Assembly: GCA_021372695.1 (NCBI GenBank)
Contig: JAJFTY010000014.1
Location: forward strand, 1 to 60,889
Direction: 5' to 3'
DNA: 60,889 nt
DNA from: Deltaproteobacteria bacterium
GTDB lineage: Bacteria; Desulfobacterota; Syntrophia; Syntrophales; UBA5619
The translations under genes and the position numbers were made by a program. The stretch's first letter is position 1. Every line of letters begins with the position of its first letter. Below are positions 18,639-28,145 of this stretch, one piece after another. A model generated the notes under the pieces. That model saw only the letters and a program-made list of their open reading frames with translations. It was not told the DNA's origin and ran no database searches.

Positions 18639-21600
18639 CTATCTCAGCCCGGCAGCCTTCTGGAGGATATAGAGCACATCGGGGAGCCCGATCTTCCCGT
18701 CGCCGTCTGCATCGGCTTTATAGCTTACCGTCCCCGCCGGGCTCATTCTCGAAAGAAGCTGCACGGCCAGAATGGCATCGGCGATATCCACTTTGCTGCT
18801 GAGATTCACATCCCCCGGCAGTGCGATCCTGTATGCCGCGCTGCGAACAGCCTCCTGGTTACCCGCGAGGTCCTGGGCGAAGAACTTCACCGTGGCGTCC
18901 GCGGCAAGAAGAATCGCACCGCTGTAGACGGTTGAACCCGTGTGCGGTGTCGATCCGTCGAGGGTGTAGTGGATCGTGGCTGCTTCCGAGGAGATCAGCG
19001 AGATCGCCTCTCTTTTTCCGATGAATCCTGCGGCCGGCGATGTGGTTGTGACCGGCGCCACGGTATCGAGCGCGATGGTCGCGTCGGAGGGCGCGGACCA
19101 GTTTCCGGCGGCGTCCCGGACTTTTGCCGAGACCGTCTTTGTTCCGTCCCCGGCAGTGAGGGTCCATGATTTGCTGGCGCTGAACGCTTCGGAAGTGGTC
19201 CATGCCCCGGTTTCGTTCTTGAACTGCATCATCGTCGCATCGGCGGAAGCCGCGATGTTCAGGGTCACGGATCTGCTCTTGCTGCGGGACGCCCCGCCGT
19301 CGATGGCGATCGTGATCGCCGGTGCAGTGGTATCCAGGGTGATGGCCGCGCTCGCCAGCGCGGACCAGTTTCCGGCCGTGTCCCGAACCTGGGCCGAGAC
19401 GGTCTTGGTCCCATCGCCCGCAGAGAGGGTCCAGGTCTTGGTGGTGCTGTAGGTTTCCGGCGTCGACCACGTCCCGGCTTCGTTCTTGAACTGCATGGCT
19501 GCGGCATCGGCAGAGGACGCGAGGGTCAGGGTCACGGTGGCGCTGTTGGTGCGCGAAGCCCCGCCGTTGACGACGACAGTGGCGGCGGGCGCTGCGGTGT
19601 CGAGGGTGATGGCGGCGCTCGCCGGTGCGGACCAATGTCCGGCCGTGTCTCGGACCAGCGCCGAGACCGTCTTGGTCCCATCGTCGGCAGAGAGGATCCA
19701 GGCCTTGGTGGTGCTGTAGGTTTCCGGCGTCGACCATACCCCGGCTTCGTTCTTGAACTGCATTGCTGCGGTGTCGGCAGAGGCCGTGAGGGTCAGGGTC
19801 ACCGAGGCGCTGTTGGTTCGCGAAGCCCCGCCGTTGACGACGACAGTGGCGGCGGGCGCTGCGGTGTCGAGGGTGATGGCGGCGCTCGCCGGTGCGGACC
19901 AGTTTCCGGCCGTGTCTCGGACCAGCGCCGAGACCGTCTTGGTCCCGTCGCCCGCAGAGAGGATCCAGGCCTTGGTGGTGCTGTAGGTTTCCGGCGTCGA
20001 CCACGCCCCGGCTTCGTTCTTGAACTGCATGGCTGCGGCATCGACAGAGGCCGTGAGGGTCAGGGTCACGGCGGCGCTGTTGGTTCGGAATCCTCCGCCG
20101 TTGATCGCGAGGGTCGTCACGGGCGCCGCGGTATCCAGGGTGATCTCCGCGGTGAGGAGCGATTGGTTCGCCGCTTCGTCGGTGCCCGTCACGGTCACGG
20201 CATTCACGCCGGCGCTCAGACCGGTCAGGGGCACGCTCCATGTGGTCGGGGTGGGGTAGGCGACGGCGCCCACGGTTGCCGTGGGGCAGGAGACCGCGAT
20301 CGTCACGAGGGCCTCCTTATCCCCCGAAAGGGTCTGGCTGCTCTGATTCGTGGGCGAAACAACGGGATGGATGACCAGTGCGGGCTTGGTCAGGTCATAG
20401 ACGATGTTCCGGATGACCGTGGAGGTGTGGCCCGTTTCGTCCGCGGCGCTCACCACGATCTGGTAGCTCTTCTGGACGGCAAAGGCGATCGTCTGCTCGA
20501 AGCTCCCGCTATTGACGGTGACGGGGTAGAGGGTGCCTTCGACATCGATCATGAGCGTGATGCCCGTCATATCCGTGACCGTGCCCCGGATGATCATGCT
20601 CGCCTGATTCGTGGAGGTATCGCCGGCCGGTTCCGTGACGGAAAGGATGGGCTTCTCCTTGTCATAGACCACGGTTCGTGTCGCCGTGGTGACGTTCCCT
20701 GCACAATCCATGGCCGTCACGGTGATGACGTTCGGTCCGTCGGCCAGCGTTACCGGGTAGGAGAAGGCATTCGCCGACACCGGTGCGGCTTCCGGAGCGT
20801 AGCCGTTCACGCCGATTGTGACGGTTCCTTCATCGACCGTCCCCTGGATGTTGATCGTGGCTGCTCCCGTGACCGCATCGATACTGCCCTGTTCCGCAGG
20901 GGTGGTCACCATCAATGCCGGAGACGTCTGATCGAGGGTGATGAACCGGTTGACCGTGGTCGCATTGCCTGCATTGTCCTCCGCCACGATCACGATGGTG
21001 TTGTCACCGCTCGCCAGGGTCAGCTGCCGCGTGAAGCTGCCGCTTGAGACCGCGGCCGCCGTTCCGTTGACCGTCACGCCTTTCAGACCCGACAGGGCGT
21101 CGGAGGCGGTGCCGGAAATCATCAGAGCCGGGTTGTTCGTGCATGATCCGAATGACCCGACGGTCAGTGCAGAGCCGGTCGTATCCAGCGTCAGGTCCAG
21201 GCGAAAGGGATCGGACCAGTTTCCCGCTCCGTCCTTGAACTTGACATAGGCCGTTTTCAGGCCGTCTACCGTGCCCAGGTTCCAGGATGTGGTCGTGCCG
21301 TAGGGCTCTTCTGGACTCCAACTCGTCCCACCATCCCAGGAAAAAGACATCGCGGTCACGCCCGCCGCATCCGAGGCGCTCAGGGTGAGCGTTACGGTTC
21401 CGGCGCCAGTGTAGGCGCCGCCTGCATATGAGATGGAGCCCGTCGGCTTGCCGATATCGGCAAAGGCGGCCGTGACGGACTTGGCTGCGTCCATGGAAAG
21501 AGTGCAGGTGGAGGCGGTTCCGGTGCAGGCCCCGGACCATCCGGTGAAGGCGGAAGAGGCGTCGGCCGTTGCAGTGAGGGTCACTTCGGTGCCGTGGTTG

Positions 21601-23777
21601 TAGGTTTCGGAGCAGTCGGTCCCGCAGGAGATGCCGGCAGGGCTGCTGCTGACCAACCCCGTTCCGGTTCCGCTCCGGGAGACGCCGAGGGCGTAGGTGT
21701 TGACGGCGAAGGTGGCGGCGATCGTGTGGCTGGCCGCGACGGAGTTGAAGGTGTAGGCCGTGACGGCCCCGACGGAACTCCCGTCCACGGTGACGTCGAC
21801 GATGTGATGGCCGGTGTTCGCCGTGATAGTGTAGCTCTGGCTCGCGCCGTGGTTCACCGTGGTGACACCTGCGGGGGTGACGGTTCCGTTCGGCCCGGCC
21901 GTTGCGGTGAGGGCGTAGGTGTTGACGGCGAAGGTGGCCGCGATCGTGTGGCTGGCCGCGACGGAGTTGAAGGTGTAGGTTCCCACGGCTCCGGCGGAGG
22001 CCCCGTCCACGGCGACGTCGACGATGTGATGGCCGGTGTTCGCCGTGATAGTGTAGCTCTGGCTCGCGCCGTGGTTCACCGTGGTGACGCCTGCGGGGGC
22101 CACGGTTCCGTTCGGCCCGGCTGTTGCGGTGAGGGCGTAGGTGTCGACGGCAAAGGTGGCCACGATCGTGTGGCTGGCCGTGACCGCGGTAAAGGTGTAC
22201 GAGGTCACTGCGCCGACCGATACCCCGTCCACGGTGACGTCGACGATGTGGTAACCGGCATTGGGGGTGATGGTATAGGTCTGGTCCGCGCCGGGATTCG
22301 CCGTCGTGGCGCCGGCAGGGGCGATGGTTCCGTTTCCGCCCGGCGCGGCAGCGGTCAGGATCAGGGTCTCCTGCGTGAAGGTGGCTGTCACGCTCCTATT
22401 CACGCTCATAACGAGGTCGCAAAACTCCGTGCCGGTGCAGGCGCCGGACCATCCGGAGAAGGTGTTGCCGGCGTCGGGCGCGGCGGTCAGTCTCACCCCG
22501 GTGCCCTGGCTGTAGGCTTCGGTGCAGTCGGCTCCGCAGGCGATGCCGGCAGGGCTGCTGGTGACCGATCCCGTTCCCGTTCCGGCTTTCGCGACGCTCA
22601 GCGTGCGGGAGGACGCGAAGGTGGCGGTGACGCTCCTGGCTGCGTTCATGGGCAGAACGCATGCCGTGATGGCGCCGGTGCACTCTGGTGGCACTTCTCC
22701 GGACCAGCCAGTGAAGGCGTATCCCGAATCGGGAATCGCCGTCACGGTGACCGTCGTGCCTTCGGCGAAATCCGCCGAGTCGGACGCGCAGCCCGTTCCG
22801 CAGTTGATTTCCGACGCGATCCCTGCGGGCGCGCCGGTGATGTTTCCACGTCCCGTTCCGGCCTTTGTGACGGACAATCTGCGAAGGGGCAGGAACTTCG
22901 CCTTGACGATTTGCGGCCCACTCATGGTGACGATGCACGGTCCCGTCTCGGGGCAGCCGCCGCCGGACCAGCGGTCGAAGATGTTTCCCGCATCGTGAAC
23001 AGCGGTCAGCGTCACCGCCGTATCGAGGGCGAATGCAACCGAATTCGAGAGGCAAGCCGTTCCGCAGTCGATCTCCGAGTCGATCCCTGCCGGCGCGCCG
23101 GTGACGGTTCCGGTTCCCGTTCCTTCCTTCACGAGATCCAGAAGGGGCTGGAACGTGGCCGTGACGGTCATCGAGGAGGTTACGTTCACGATGCAGGAGC
23201 CCGTTCCGGAACAGACGCCTTCGGACCAGCCCGTGAAGGCATGGCCGGCATCGGGCACGGCCGTAAGGGTCACTGTGGTTGCGGCCATGAGATTAAACGT
23301 GCAGGTCGCCGAGTCGCAATGCATTCCCGCGGGCGTCGAATCGACCCTGCCCCCCCTGGACCCCTTCTTGATGACCATCAGCGTCTTGCAGATGATCTCG
23401 GGGGTGGGAACCCCCTCGAGGCTGCGCGTGTCCACGGCGGCGACCTCGAAATAGTAATCCCGGCTGTTGTCGGCGAAGCGCAGCGTGATCTGGGTGTTTT
23501 CCTTATCGATGGTGATCGGCTTGGGATCGCTTGCCGAAAGGGTGACGGGAACACCTCCCGCAAGCGTGTATGAAACCGCGTACTCCTCCGGGCTCAGGGA
23601 GTCGGCGTTGCCGGAGGTCGTATAGTAATAGACCTTATACGACTGAAGGTAGGGGTCGTCGATGCTTTTGTCCCACTGCAGCGTGACATCCCGCTCCGCG
23701 GCATGGCCTGGCCCGACGAGGCTGAGGCATGCCAACAAAACGAATGCTGCTTTTCTGAGAAACGAGGACAGGTCCAC
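18639..23777 (-). CDS. Giant secreted repeat protein with dockerin-like C-terminus
   Basis: A 1712-residue exported protein of unknown function, probably an adhesin or surface scaffold. The start is GTG at 23777, with AGGAGAG about 6 nt upstream on the minus strand. The N-terminus is a signal peptide ending near GHA-A (residues 24-27). Then come a fibronectin-III-like domain (about 28-135), several cysteine-containing InlB-B-like repeats with GWSG and CGTxC motifs, three near-identical 74-residue repeats, Ig-like domains, about four 89-residue repeats containing MQFKNEAG and VRDTAGNWS, a chitobiase-C-like segment (IHYTLDGSTP), and two EF-hand-type dockerin motifs (GDVNLSSKVDIADA, ADADGDGKIGLPDV). 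It is convergent with the desulfurase gene, separated by only 13 nt. No sortase or T9SS-type signal was seen. Confidence 0.8.
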   Translation of the reverse strand: MDLSSFLRKAAFVLLACLSLVGPGHAAERDVTLQWDKSIDDPYLQSYKVYYYTTSGNADSLSPEEYAVSYTLAGGVPVTLSASDPKPITIDKENTQITLRFADNSRDYYFEVAAVDTRSLEGVPTPEIICKTLMVIKKGSRGGRVDSTPAGMHCDSATCTFNLMAATTVTLTAVPDAGHAFTGWSEGVCSGTGSCIVNVTSSMTVTATFQPLLDLVKEGTGTGTVTGAPAGIDSEIDCGTACLSNSVAFALDTAVTLTAVHDAGNIFDRWSGGGCPETGPCIVTMSGPQIVKAKFLPLRRLSVTKAGTGRGNITGAPAGIASEINCGTGCASDSADFAEGTTVTVTAIPDSGYAFTGWSGEVPPECTGAITACVLPMNAARSVTATFASSRTLSVAKAGTGTGSVTSSPAGIACGADCTEAYSQGTGVRLTAAPDAGNTFSGWSGACTGTEFCDLVMSVNRSVTATFTQETLILTAAAPGGNGTIAPAGATTANPGADQTYTITPNAGYHIVDVTVDGVSVGAVTSYTFTAVTASHTIVATFAVDTYALTATAGPNGTVAPAGVTTVNHGASQSYTITANTGHHIVDVAVDGASAGAVGTYTFNSVAASHTIAATFAVNTYALTATAGPNGTVTPAGVTTVNHGASQSYTITANTGHHIVDVTVDGSSVGAVTAYTFNSVAASHTIAATFAVNTYALGVSRSGTGTGLVSSSPAGISCGTDCSETYNHGTEVTLTATADASSAFTGWSGACTGTASTCTLSMDAAKSVTAAFADIGKPTGSISYAGGAYTGAGTVTLTLSASDAAGVTAMSFSWDGGTSWSPEEPYGTTTSWNLGTVDGLKTAYVKFKDGAGNWSDPFRLDLTLDTTGSALTVGSFGSCTNNPALMISGTASDALSGLKGVTVNGTAAAVSSGSFTRQLTLASGDNTIVIVAEDNAGNATTVNRFITLDQTSPALMVTTPAEQGSIDAVTGAATINIQGTVDEGTVTIGVNGYAPEAAPVSANAFSYPVTLADGPNVITVTAMDCAGNVTTATRTVVYDKEKPILSVTEPAGDTSTNQASMIIRGTVTDMTGITLMIDVEGTLYPVTVNSGSFEQTIAFAVQKSYQIVVSAADETGHTSTVIRNIVYDLTKPALVIHPVVSPTNQSSQTLSGDKEALVTIAVSCPTATVGAVAYPTPTTWSVPLTGLSAGVNAVTVTGTDEAANQSLLTAEITLDTAAPVTTLAINGGGFRTNSAAVTLTLTASVDAAAMQFKNEAGAWSTPETYSTTKAWILSAGDGTKTVSALVRDTAGNWSAPASAAITLDTAAPAATVVVNGGASRTNSASVTLTLTASADTAAMQFKNEAGVWSTPETYSTTKAWILSADDGTKTVSALVRDTAGHWSAPASAAITLDTAAPAATVVVNGGASRTNSATVTLTLASSADAAAMQFKNEAGTWSTPETYSTTKTWTLSAGDGTKTVSAQVRDTAGNWSALASAAITLDTTAPAITIAIDGGASRSKSRSVTLNIAASADATMMQFKNETGAWTTSEAFSASKSWTLTAGDGTKTVSAKVRDAAGNWSAPSDATIALDTVAPVTTTSPAAGFIGKREAISLISSEAATIHYTLDGSTPHTGSTVYSGAILLAADATVKFFAQDLAGNQEAVRSAAYRIALPGDVNLSSKVDIADAILAVQLLSRMSPAGTVSYKADADGDGKIGLPDVLYILQKAAGLR
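19027..20094 (-). repeat. Tandem 267-bp (89-residue) coding repeats
   Basis: The landmark CCGCCGTTGACGACGAC or its variants recurs at 19294, 19561, 19828 and 20095, exactly 267 nt apart. Three units are nearly identical and a fourth (19027-19293) is diverged. They encode Ig-like modules of the giant secreted protein. The high identity suggests recent duplication or gene conversion, and the repeat number could vary between strains. Confidence 0.9.
21694..22359 (-). repeat. Tandem 222-bp (74-residue) coding repeats
   Basis: The landmark TAGGTGTTGACGGCGAA or its variant recurs at 21694, 21916 and 22138, exactly 222 nt apart, giving three units inside the giant secreted protein. They encode modules with AGPNGTV, HGASQSYTITANTGHHIV and SVAASHTIAATFAV, similar to bacterial InlB-B-type repeats. 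Confidence 0.9.
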
Positions 23778-24077
23778 GCTGGTTCTCTCCTGGCAAATAT
23801 CGATGATACCCACCGCCAAAGAGGCAGTCTCAGCCATTGATTCCGAGGTCGAACGCAGTTGGAGGTTCAGAACGTGAATAGAAGGGAATCGCGATTCACT
23901 TATCAGACGACAAAGAGGTGGAAGTCAAGAAAATTATTGAATCTATGTGATGCGCTTCACACCTTCGACTCGCCGAATCCGATATCGTCGAAGGAAGGAA
24001 CTCAGCGGGTGCCGGGTCGGGAGGGTCGATCATGCAAAGCCTCCGAAATCCTGTGGCCATTCCCCGGCTGATCTGAT
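23778..24077. other. Intergenic region between divergent genes, with a 12-bp palindrome
   Basis: This 300-nt stretch separates the giant minus-strand gene from the HD-domain gene. It holds the candidate promoter of the giant gene and, just downstream of its -10 element, the perfect palindrome GAATCGCGATTC at 23886-23897, which is a possible operator. A short open frame at 23859-24071 has no recognisable features. I see no clear promoter for the plus-strand gene. Confidence 0.6.
23899..23928 (-). promoter_or_regulatory. Candidate sigma70-type promoter of the giant secreted protein
   Basis: On the minus strand TTGACT (23928-23923) is followed after 18 nt by GATAAG (23904-23899). This is a good -35 and a moderate -10 about 120 nt upstream of the GTG start. 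The palindrome at 23886-23897 would overlap the transcription start. Confidence 0.4.
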
Positions 24078-24653
24078 ATGAAGGGCCGCATGAATGCTGC
24101 GCGGATCCGAATCCCCACCGAAGCGGAATGCGGGCGGCTGATGGCCGAAATGGGGATGCTCGAAAACATCGTTGCCCACTGCCGACAGGTCTGTCGCGTT
24201 TCCCTGCTGATCGTCGATCACCTGAATCCGGACGGCCTGAACCGGGAACTGGTCTGGGCGGCGGCTCTCCTCCACGATATCACGAAGACCCGGAGCTTCC
24301 GGACTCAGGAGGACCATGCCGAGACCGGGGCGCAGCTGCTCGTTGAGCTCGGTTACCCGGAGGTGGGCCGTATCGTCGGCCAGCACGTCTGCCTGGACCG
24401 CTATTTCGCCTCGCAGCGTGCGACGGAGGCGGAGATCGTCAACTATGCCGACAAACGGGTCCTCCACGACCGGATCGTGCCCCTGAACGAGCGCATGGGC
24501 TATATTCTGGAGAAGTACGGCCGGGAGCAGGAGCGAAAGCAGGCGATCCTCCTGCTCTGGGAGAAGACGGAAGAGCTCGAGAAGAGGCTGTTCTCGGGCC
24601 TTCCTTTCGCCCCGGAGGAGATCATCCCTCTTCTCTCTGGGGATCACCGCTGA
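24078..24653 (+). CDS. HD-domain phosphohydrolase
   Basis: A 191-residue HD-superfamily protein. H34 (IVAHCRQV), the HD pair H66-D67 in LLHDITK, H80 (EDHAETGAQLL) and H103 (GQHVCLD) are the expected metal ligands. Such proteins hydrolyse phosphomonoesters or nucleotides; the substrate is not predictable. ATG 24078 and ATG 24090 are both possible starts, neither with a strong ribosome site. It converges on the ABC gene with a 4-nt gap. Confidence 0.75.
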   Translation: MKGRMNAARIRIPTEAECGRLMAEMGMLENIVAHCRQVCRVSLLIVDHLNPDGLNRELVWAAALLHDITKTRSFRTQEDHAETGAQLLVELGYPEVGRIVGQHVCLDRYFASQRATEAEIVNYADKRVLHDRIVPLNERMGYILEKYGREQERKQAILLLWEKTEELEKRLFSGLPFAPEEIIPLLSGDHR

Positions 24654-24657
24654 GCTG

Positions 24658-26169
24658 CTACGATTCCGGATCCTCCGGAGCGGGTTCCGTGCCGGCGACG
24701 CCGCGCCGTCTCCTCTCCAGCCTCAGAACGTGATGGACGGAGGGGATCATCTCCTCTTCGTGGTGCGTGACGTATATCAGACCCGTCTCCGTCCCTGCCC
24801 CGATTCCCTCCATCAGCGACAGCACCCTTGCCCGGTTCACGCCGTCCAGCCCCTGGCAGGGTTCGTCCAGGATGAGGAGCTCCGGCGATTTGACCATCGC
24901 CCGGACGATCAGCGCCAGACGCTTTTCTCCATAGGAGAGGCGGAAGAACGGCCGGTCCGCCTTCTCCTCCATGCCCAGGGCCTTCAGCCATCCGTCCGCG
25001 ACATCCTCCTGCCCGGCATCGGGATTACGGTAGAGGCCGATCGAATCGAAGAAACCGGAAAGGACGATCTCCCGCACGGTGCCCGGCTTTCGGTACCGGA
25101 GCTGGAGCTCGGGGGAGACCACCCCAATCTTCTGCCGGATGGACCACACGCTCTCCCCCTCCCCCCGCCTCTTCCCGAAGAGGCAGACCTCATTGGCATA
25201 AACCTGGAGATTGTCTCCTGTGATCAGACTCAGCAGGGTTGATTTGCCCGAGCCGTTCGGTCCGATCACCGCCCAGTTTTCTCCGCGCCGCACAGTCCAG
25301 TTCAGGCCGTCCAGCACGACGGTCTCGCCGTAGGCCACGTGAACGTTCTTCATCTCCACGAGCGGTTCGCCCGGGGGAAGCGGCATGGTCTTGACGAGCC
25401 GGGGCGGTTCGAGAGGGGCCGCCGCTTCTCCCTTGCCCTGCAGGAGCTCGACCCGCGCGGGGGTCAGGACCTCTGCCCGCTTCCCCGTCAGGGCGACGCG
25501 GCCGTCCTGGATCAGAAGCACGTGGGAGATTCCCGGCATCACCTCTTCAGGGCGCTGCGCGACGAGGAGGATCTGCGTCCCCTCCTCCATGAGTCTGGTC
25601 ACGGCGTCGGCAAGGGAGCGCCGGCTGCCGGCGTCGAGACCGGCAAAGGGATCGTCCAGGATCAGGAGCTTCGGAGAGGGGAGCAATGCCCGGGCGATCA
25701 GCAGCTTCCGGACCTCCCCGTTGGAGAGGGTCCGGAAGCCCTGGTTGAGAAGGGGATGGAGGTCCAGTGCGTCCGTAACACGCTTCAGCGCGGCCGGATC
25801 GCCGTCGTTCTCCCGGAGCAGCTCGCCCGCCGTGAGGCCGCGCCCCCTGCCGCTGAAGGCACGCGCCTCGTCACGGCGCTCTTCACGCACCAGAAGCTCC
25901 TCCTGGAGCTCGAAGGATACATACCCGATTCGGTGGCCCTGGGCTGACGGATCATGACGGATCAGCTTTCCACGGACATAGGGGACGTCGCCCCGGATCG
26001 CCTGGGCGAGAGCTGACTTCCCCGAACCGTTAGGTCCCAGGATCGCCCAGTTTTCCCCGCTCCTGATCTCCCAGGATGTCCCCGGGAGAAGCATCCGGTC
26101 TCCCCTGCGCAGCGTGACGTCCGAGAGCGTGATGAGCGGCTTGTTGTCTTCGTGCAAACCCGTTTCCAA
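24658..26169 (-). CDS. Tandem ABC ATPase, ModF-like
   Basis: A soluble protein with two complete ABC ATPase domains and no membrane segments. Each has Walker A GPNGSGKS; signature motifs are LSNGEVRK and LSYGEKRL; Walker B motifs are LLILDDP and LLILDEP. The arrangement and about 503-residue length match ModF (PhrA) proteins, whose role in molybdate or photorepair regulation is poorly defined. I start it at TTG 26169, where the first conserved residues (NKPLITLSDVTL) follow and GGGAGG stands 11 nt upstream; the frame runs open to 26589 but would overlap the divergent MBL gene. No transporter permease is nearby. Confidence 0.8.
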   Translation of the reverse strand: METGLHEDNKPLITLSDVTLRRGDRMLLPGTSWEIRSGENWAILGPNGSGKSALAQAIRGDVPYVRGKLIRHDPSAQGHRIGYVSFELQEELLVREERRDEARAFSGRGRGLTAGELLRENDGDPAALKRVTDALDLHPLLNQGFRTLSNGEVRKLLIARALLPSPKLLILDDPFAGLDAGSRRSLADAVTRLMEEGTQILLVAQRPEEVMPGISHVLLIQDGRVALTGKRAEVLTPARVELLQGKGEAAAPLEPPRLVKTMPLPPGEPLVEMKNVHVAYGETVVLDGLNWTVRRGENWAVIGPNGSGKSTLLSLITGDNLQVYANEVCLFGKRRGEGESVWSIRQKIGVVSPELQLRYRKPGTVREIVLSGFFDSIGLYRNPDAGQEDVADGWLKALGMEEKADRPFFRLSYGEKRLALIVRAMVKSPELLILDEPCQGLDGVNRARVLSLMEGIGAGTETGLIYVTHHEEEMIPSVHHVLRLERRRRGVAGTEPAPEDPES

Positions 26170-26238
26170 GGGATTGTAATCCTCCCGCTCTTCTGATAGA
26201 GTGCGCGCCGTTCGACCGTTCCGGCAAGGACGCGGGCT

Positions 26239-27150
26239 ATGGATAGCAGAAAACCAGAAAAATGCCACCCTTTTCCGCAGCCCCTTTCCGGGCGGATCCG
26301 GGTCGTCGGGGAGAGGCCGTTCCCCGTCTACTGGATCCGGGGCGATCGCAGTTCCGCACTCGTCGAAGCGGGGATTTCCGCCACCGCCGAAGAGGCGGTC
26401 CGGGGGCTCGATCGGCTCGGTGCGGCGCCGGACGTTATCGTGATCACCCATCCCCACGCCGATCATGTGATGGGTCTTGATCCTCTCCGGGAGAGATATC
26501 CGGGCATCCGGGTCCTCGCCGGGGCGGGCGCCGCGGCGTTTTTGGCCCGTCCGGCCGTTGCGGCGGGAATGGCCGGGGAAGACCGCCACATGGCGTCATC
26601 CCTCGCAAGGAGTGGATATCCCACGGGCGGTGCCCCGCCGGTGAGCGTGCCCGACCTCCGGGACGCCGGGATCTGCGGCGAGGGCGACGAACTGGATCTC
26701 GGAGGCGTGACGCTCCGCTTCCTGGACGTCCGGGGACACTCGCCGGGAAACCTGGCGGTATTCGTTCCCGAGGAGAAGGCGCTTCTGGCCTCGGACTGCC
26801 TCGGGTTCCACTACTCCCGGGATGGGCTGTTCCCGGTTTTTTTCACCGGATACGGGGAGTACATGGCCGCGCTCGACCGCCTCGAAGCCCTCCGGCCGGA
26901 GATCCTGGGGCTCGGCCACCACTGGGTGACGGGGCACGGGGCTGCGGCCGCGGCCTTCGTCCGCGCCCGCAGCACGGCAGCCGGACTCCGGAAGAGGCTG
27001 AGAGCAGATGCAAGGGACGGTGAGGCCATGGTGGCCGGGATGATGAAGGAGTTCTACCGGGATGAACTGACGCTTTACAGCCGGGAGAATATCACAAACT
27101 GCTGCCGCCTGCTGATCAGGCGGAGCCTTGAGGAGGAATCGGGATGCTGA
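26239..27150 (+). CDS. MBL-fold metallohydrolase
   Basis: A 303-residue metallo-beta-lactamase-fold protein: HPHADH at residues 71-76, RGHSPGN with the next histidine, SDCLGFHY with the bridging aspartate, and LGLGHHWVTGHG near the end. The family includes glyoxalase II-like and lactonase-like enzymes; the substrate is unknown. It is divergent from the ABC gene (69 nt between starts) and its last 7 nt overlap the aminotransferase start, so the two are probably cotranslated. Confidence 0.8.
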   Translation: MDSRKPEKCHPFPQPLSGRIRVVGERPFPVYWIRGDRSSALVEAGISATAEEAVRGLDRLGAAPDVIVITHPHADHVMGLDPLRERYPGIRVLAGAGAAAFLARPAVAAGMAGEDRHMASSLARSGYPTGGAPPVSVPDLRDAGICGEGDELDLGGVTLRFLDVRGHSPGNLAVFVPEEKALLASDCLGFHYSRDGLFPVFFTGYGEYMAALDRLEALRPEILGLGHHWVTGHGAAAAAFVRARSTAAGLRKRLRADARDGEAMVAGMMKEFYRDELTLYSRENITNCCRLLIRRSLEEESGC

Positions 27151-28058
27151 GTGAACGAGAGGTCTATTTCAACGGGGAGTTTCGCGCCTGGGACCAGGCG
27201 ACCGTCCATATCATGTCGCACAGCTTCGGGAGGGGATCGGAAATCTTCGAAGTGATCGGATTTCATGAGACCCCGGCGGGGCCGGCGGTTTTCCGCCTGG
27301 ACGAGTACGTCGCCCGCTTCTGCAAGTCGGCTGAACTGCTGGAGATGGAGATGCCTCTCTCGCCGGAGGGTTTGCAGGCGGCCGTTCTGCAACTGGTCAA
27401 ACGCAGCGGGCTGAAGAGCGGTTATCTGAAGATGCACGGCTTCTACCCGGACATCTCCTTCAACGTGCTTCCCCCCCAGAAGCGGATCCAGGTGGCCGTC
27501 TGCGTGTTTTCCGCCGAGGAGATGTTCGGCGCCCGGAAGGACATCGCCCGGATCGGCGTGAGTGCCTTCATCTCGCACTGGCGAAGGCTCGACCCGCAGA
27601 CCATCCCGATCGAAGCCAAGGTGGCGGGGAATTATATCAACGGCATGGTGGCCCGGCTGGAGTCGCGGGCCAAGGGGTTCGATTACGCCGTTCTGCTCGA
27701 CACGCAGGGATTCATCGCCGAGGGAGGGACCGAAGCGCTCTTCCTGGTCCATGGTGGACGCCTCATGGCGCCTGCCCTGGGAACGGTGCTCAAGAGCATC
27801 ACGCGCAAGACCGTGCTGGAGGTCGCCGGAGCCATGGGAATCGAGACCTCCGTGGGGCAGTTGAAGCCGGAACTGCTCGATCAGGCCGAGGAGCTCTTCT
27901 TCTCCGGTACGGCGACCAAGGTGATTCCGGTCCGCCAGATCGGGGACCGGATTATGCCCGGGATTCCCGGGCCGATCACGCGGCGGATTGCCGAACGGAT
28001 GGCGGAGATCACAGCCGGCCGCGATGGGCAGTTCAAACACTGGCTCTTTCCCGCCTGA
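27144..28058 (+). CDS. Class IV PLP aminotransferase (branched-chain type)
   Basis: A fold-type IV aminotransferase of 304 residues, the size of IlvE or D-amino acid transaminase. The PLP lysine is K159 in EAKVAGNYINGM; other motifs are SHSFGRGSEIFE near the N-terminus, GFIAEGGTEALFLV and FFSGTATKVIPV. IlvE-type sequences carry the N-Y-x-N/G stretch seen here, so branched-chain amino acid transamination is likely, but D-amino acid or aminodeoxychorismate activity cannot be excluded. It overlaps the MBL gene by 7 nt. Confidence 0.8.
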   Translation: MLSEREVYFNGEFRAWDQATVHIMSHSFGRGSEIFEVIGFHETPAGPAVFRLDEYVARFCKSAELLEMEMPLSPEGLQAAVLQLVKRSGLKSGYLKMHGFYPDISFNVLPPQKRIQVAVCVFSAEEMFGARKDIARIGVSAFISHWRRLDPQTIPIEAKVAGNYINGMVARLESRAKGFDYAVLLDTQGFIAEGGTEALFLVHGGRLMAPALGTVLKSITRKTVLEVAGAMGIETSVGQLKPELLDQAEELFFSGTATKVIPVRQIGDRIMPGIPGPITRRIAERMAEITAGRDGQFKHWLFPA

Positions 28059-28145
28059 ACTGGGCGCTTCGGCCAACTGGAGAGTGCGGCCCCTCTCGCC
28101 CTCGGGGCGGGAAGGGGAGCCCGTACCCGTGATGCGGAGGCCGCC

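Noticed and set aside
19027..22359. Repeats considered as a CRISPR array
   Set aside because: Units are 222 and 267 nt long, contiguous, in frame, and encode protein modules; there are no unique spacers and no cas genes.
18859..23573. Long plus-strand and alternative minus-strand frames across the giant repeat gene (for example 21594-23573 and 19635-21047)
   Set aside because: They follow the same 222- and 267-bp periods because these are multiples of three, and they have glycine-arginine-rich composition. Only the minus frame at 18639-23777 has a signal peptide and domain-like sequence.
23859..24071. Possible 70-residue gene upstream of the HD-domain gene
   Set aside because: It has no convincing ribosome site or family pattern, and it overlaps the promoter and palindrome of the divergent gene.
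26170..26589. N-terminal extension of the ModF-like ABC protein to an upstream start at 26589
   Set aside because: The added 140 residues are unconserved and overlap the divergent MBL gene; the first domain motif begins right after TTG 26169.
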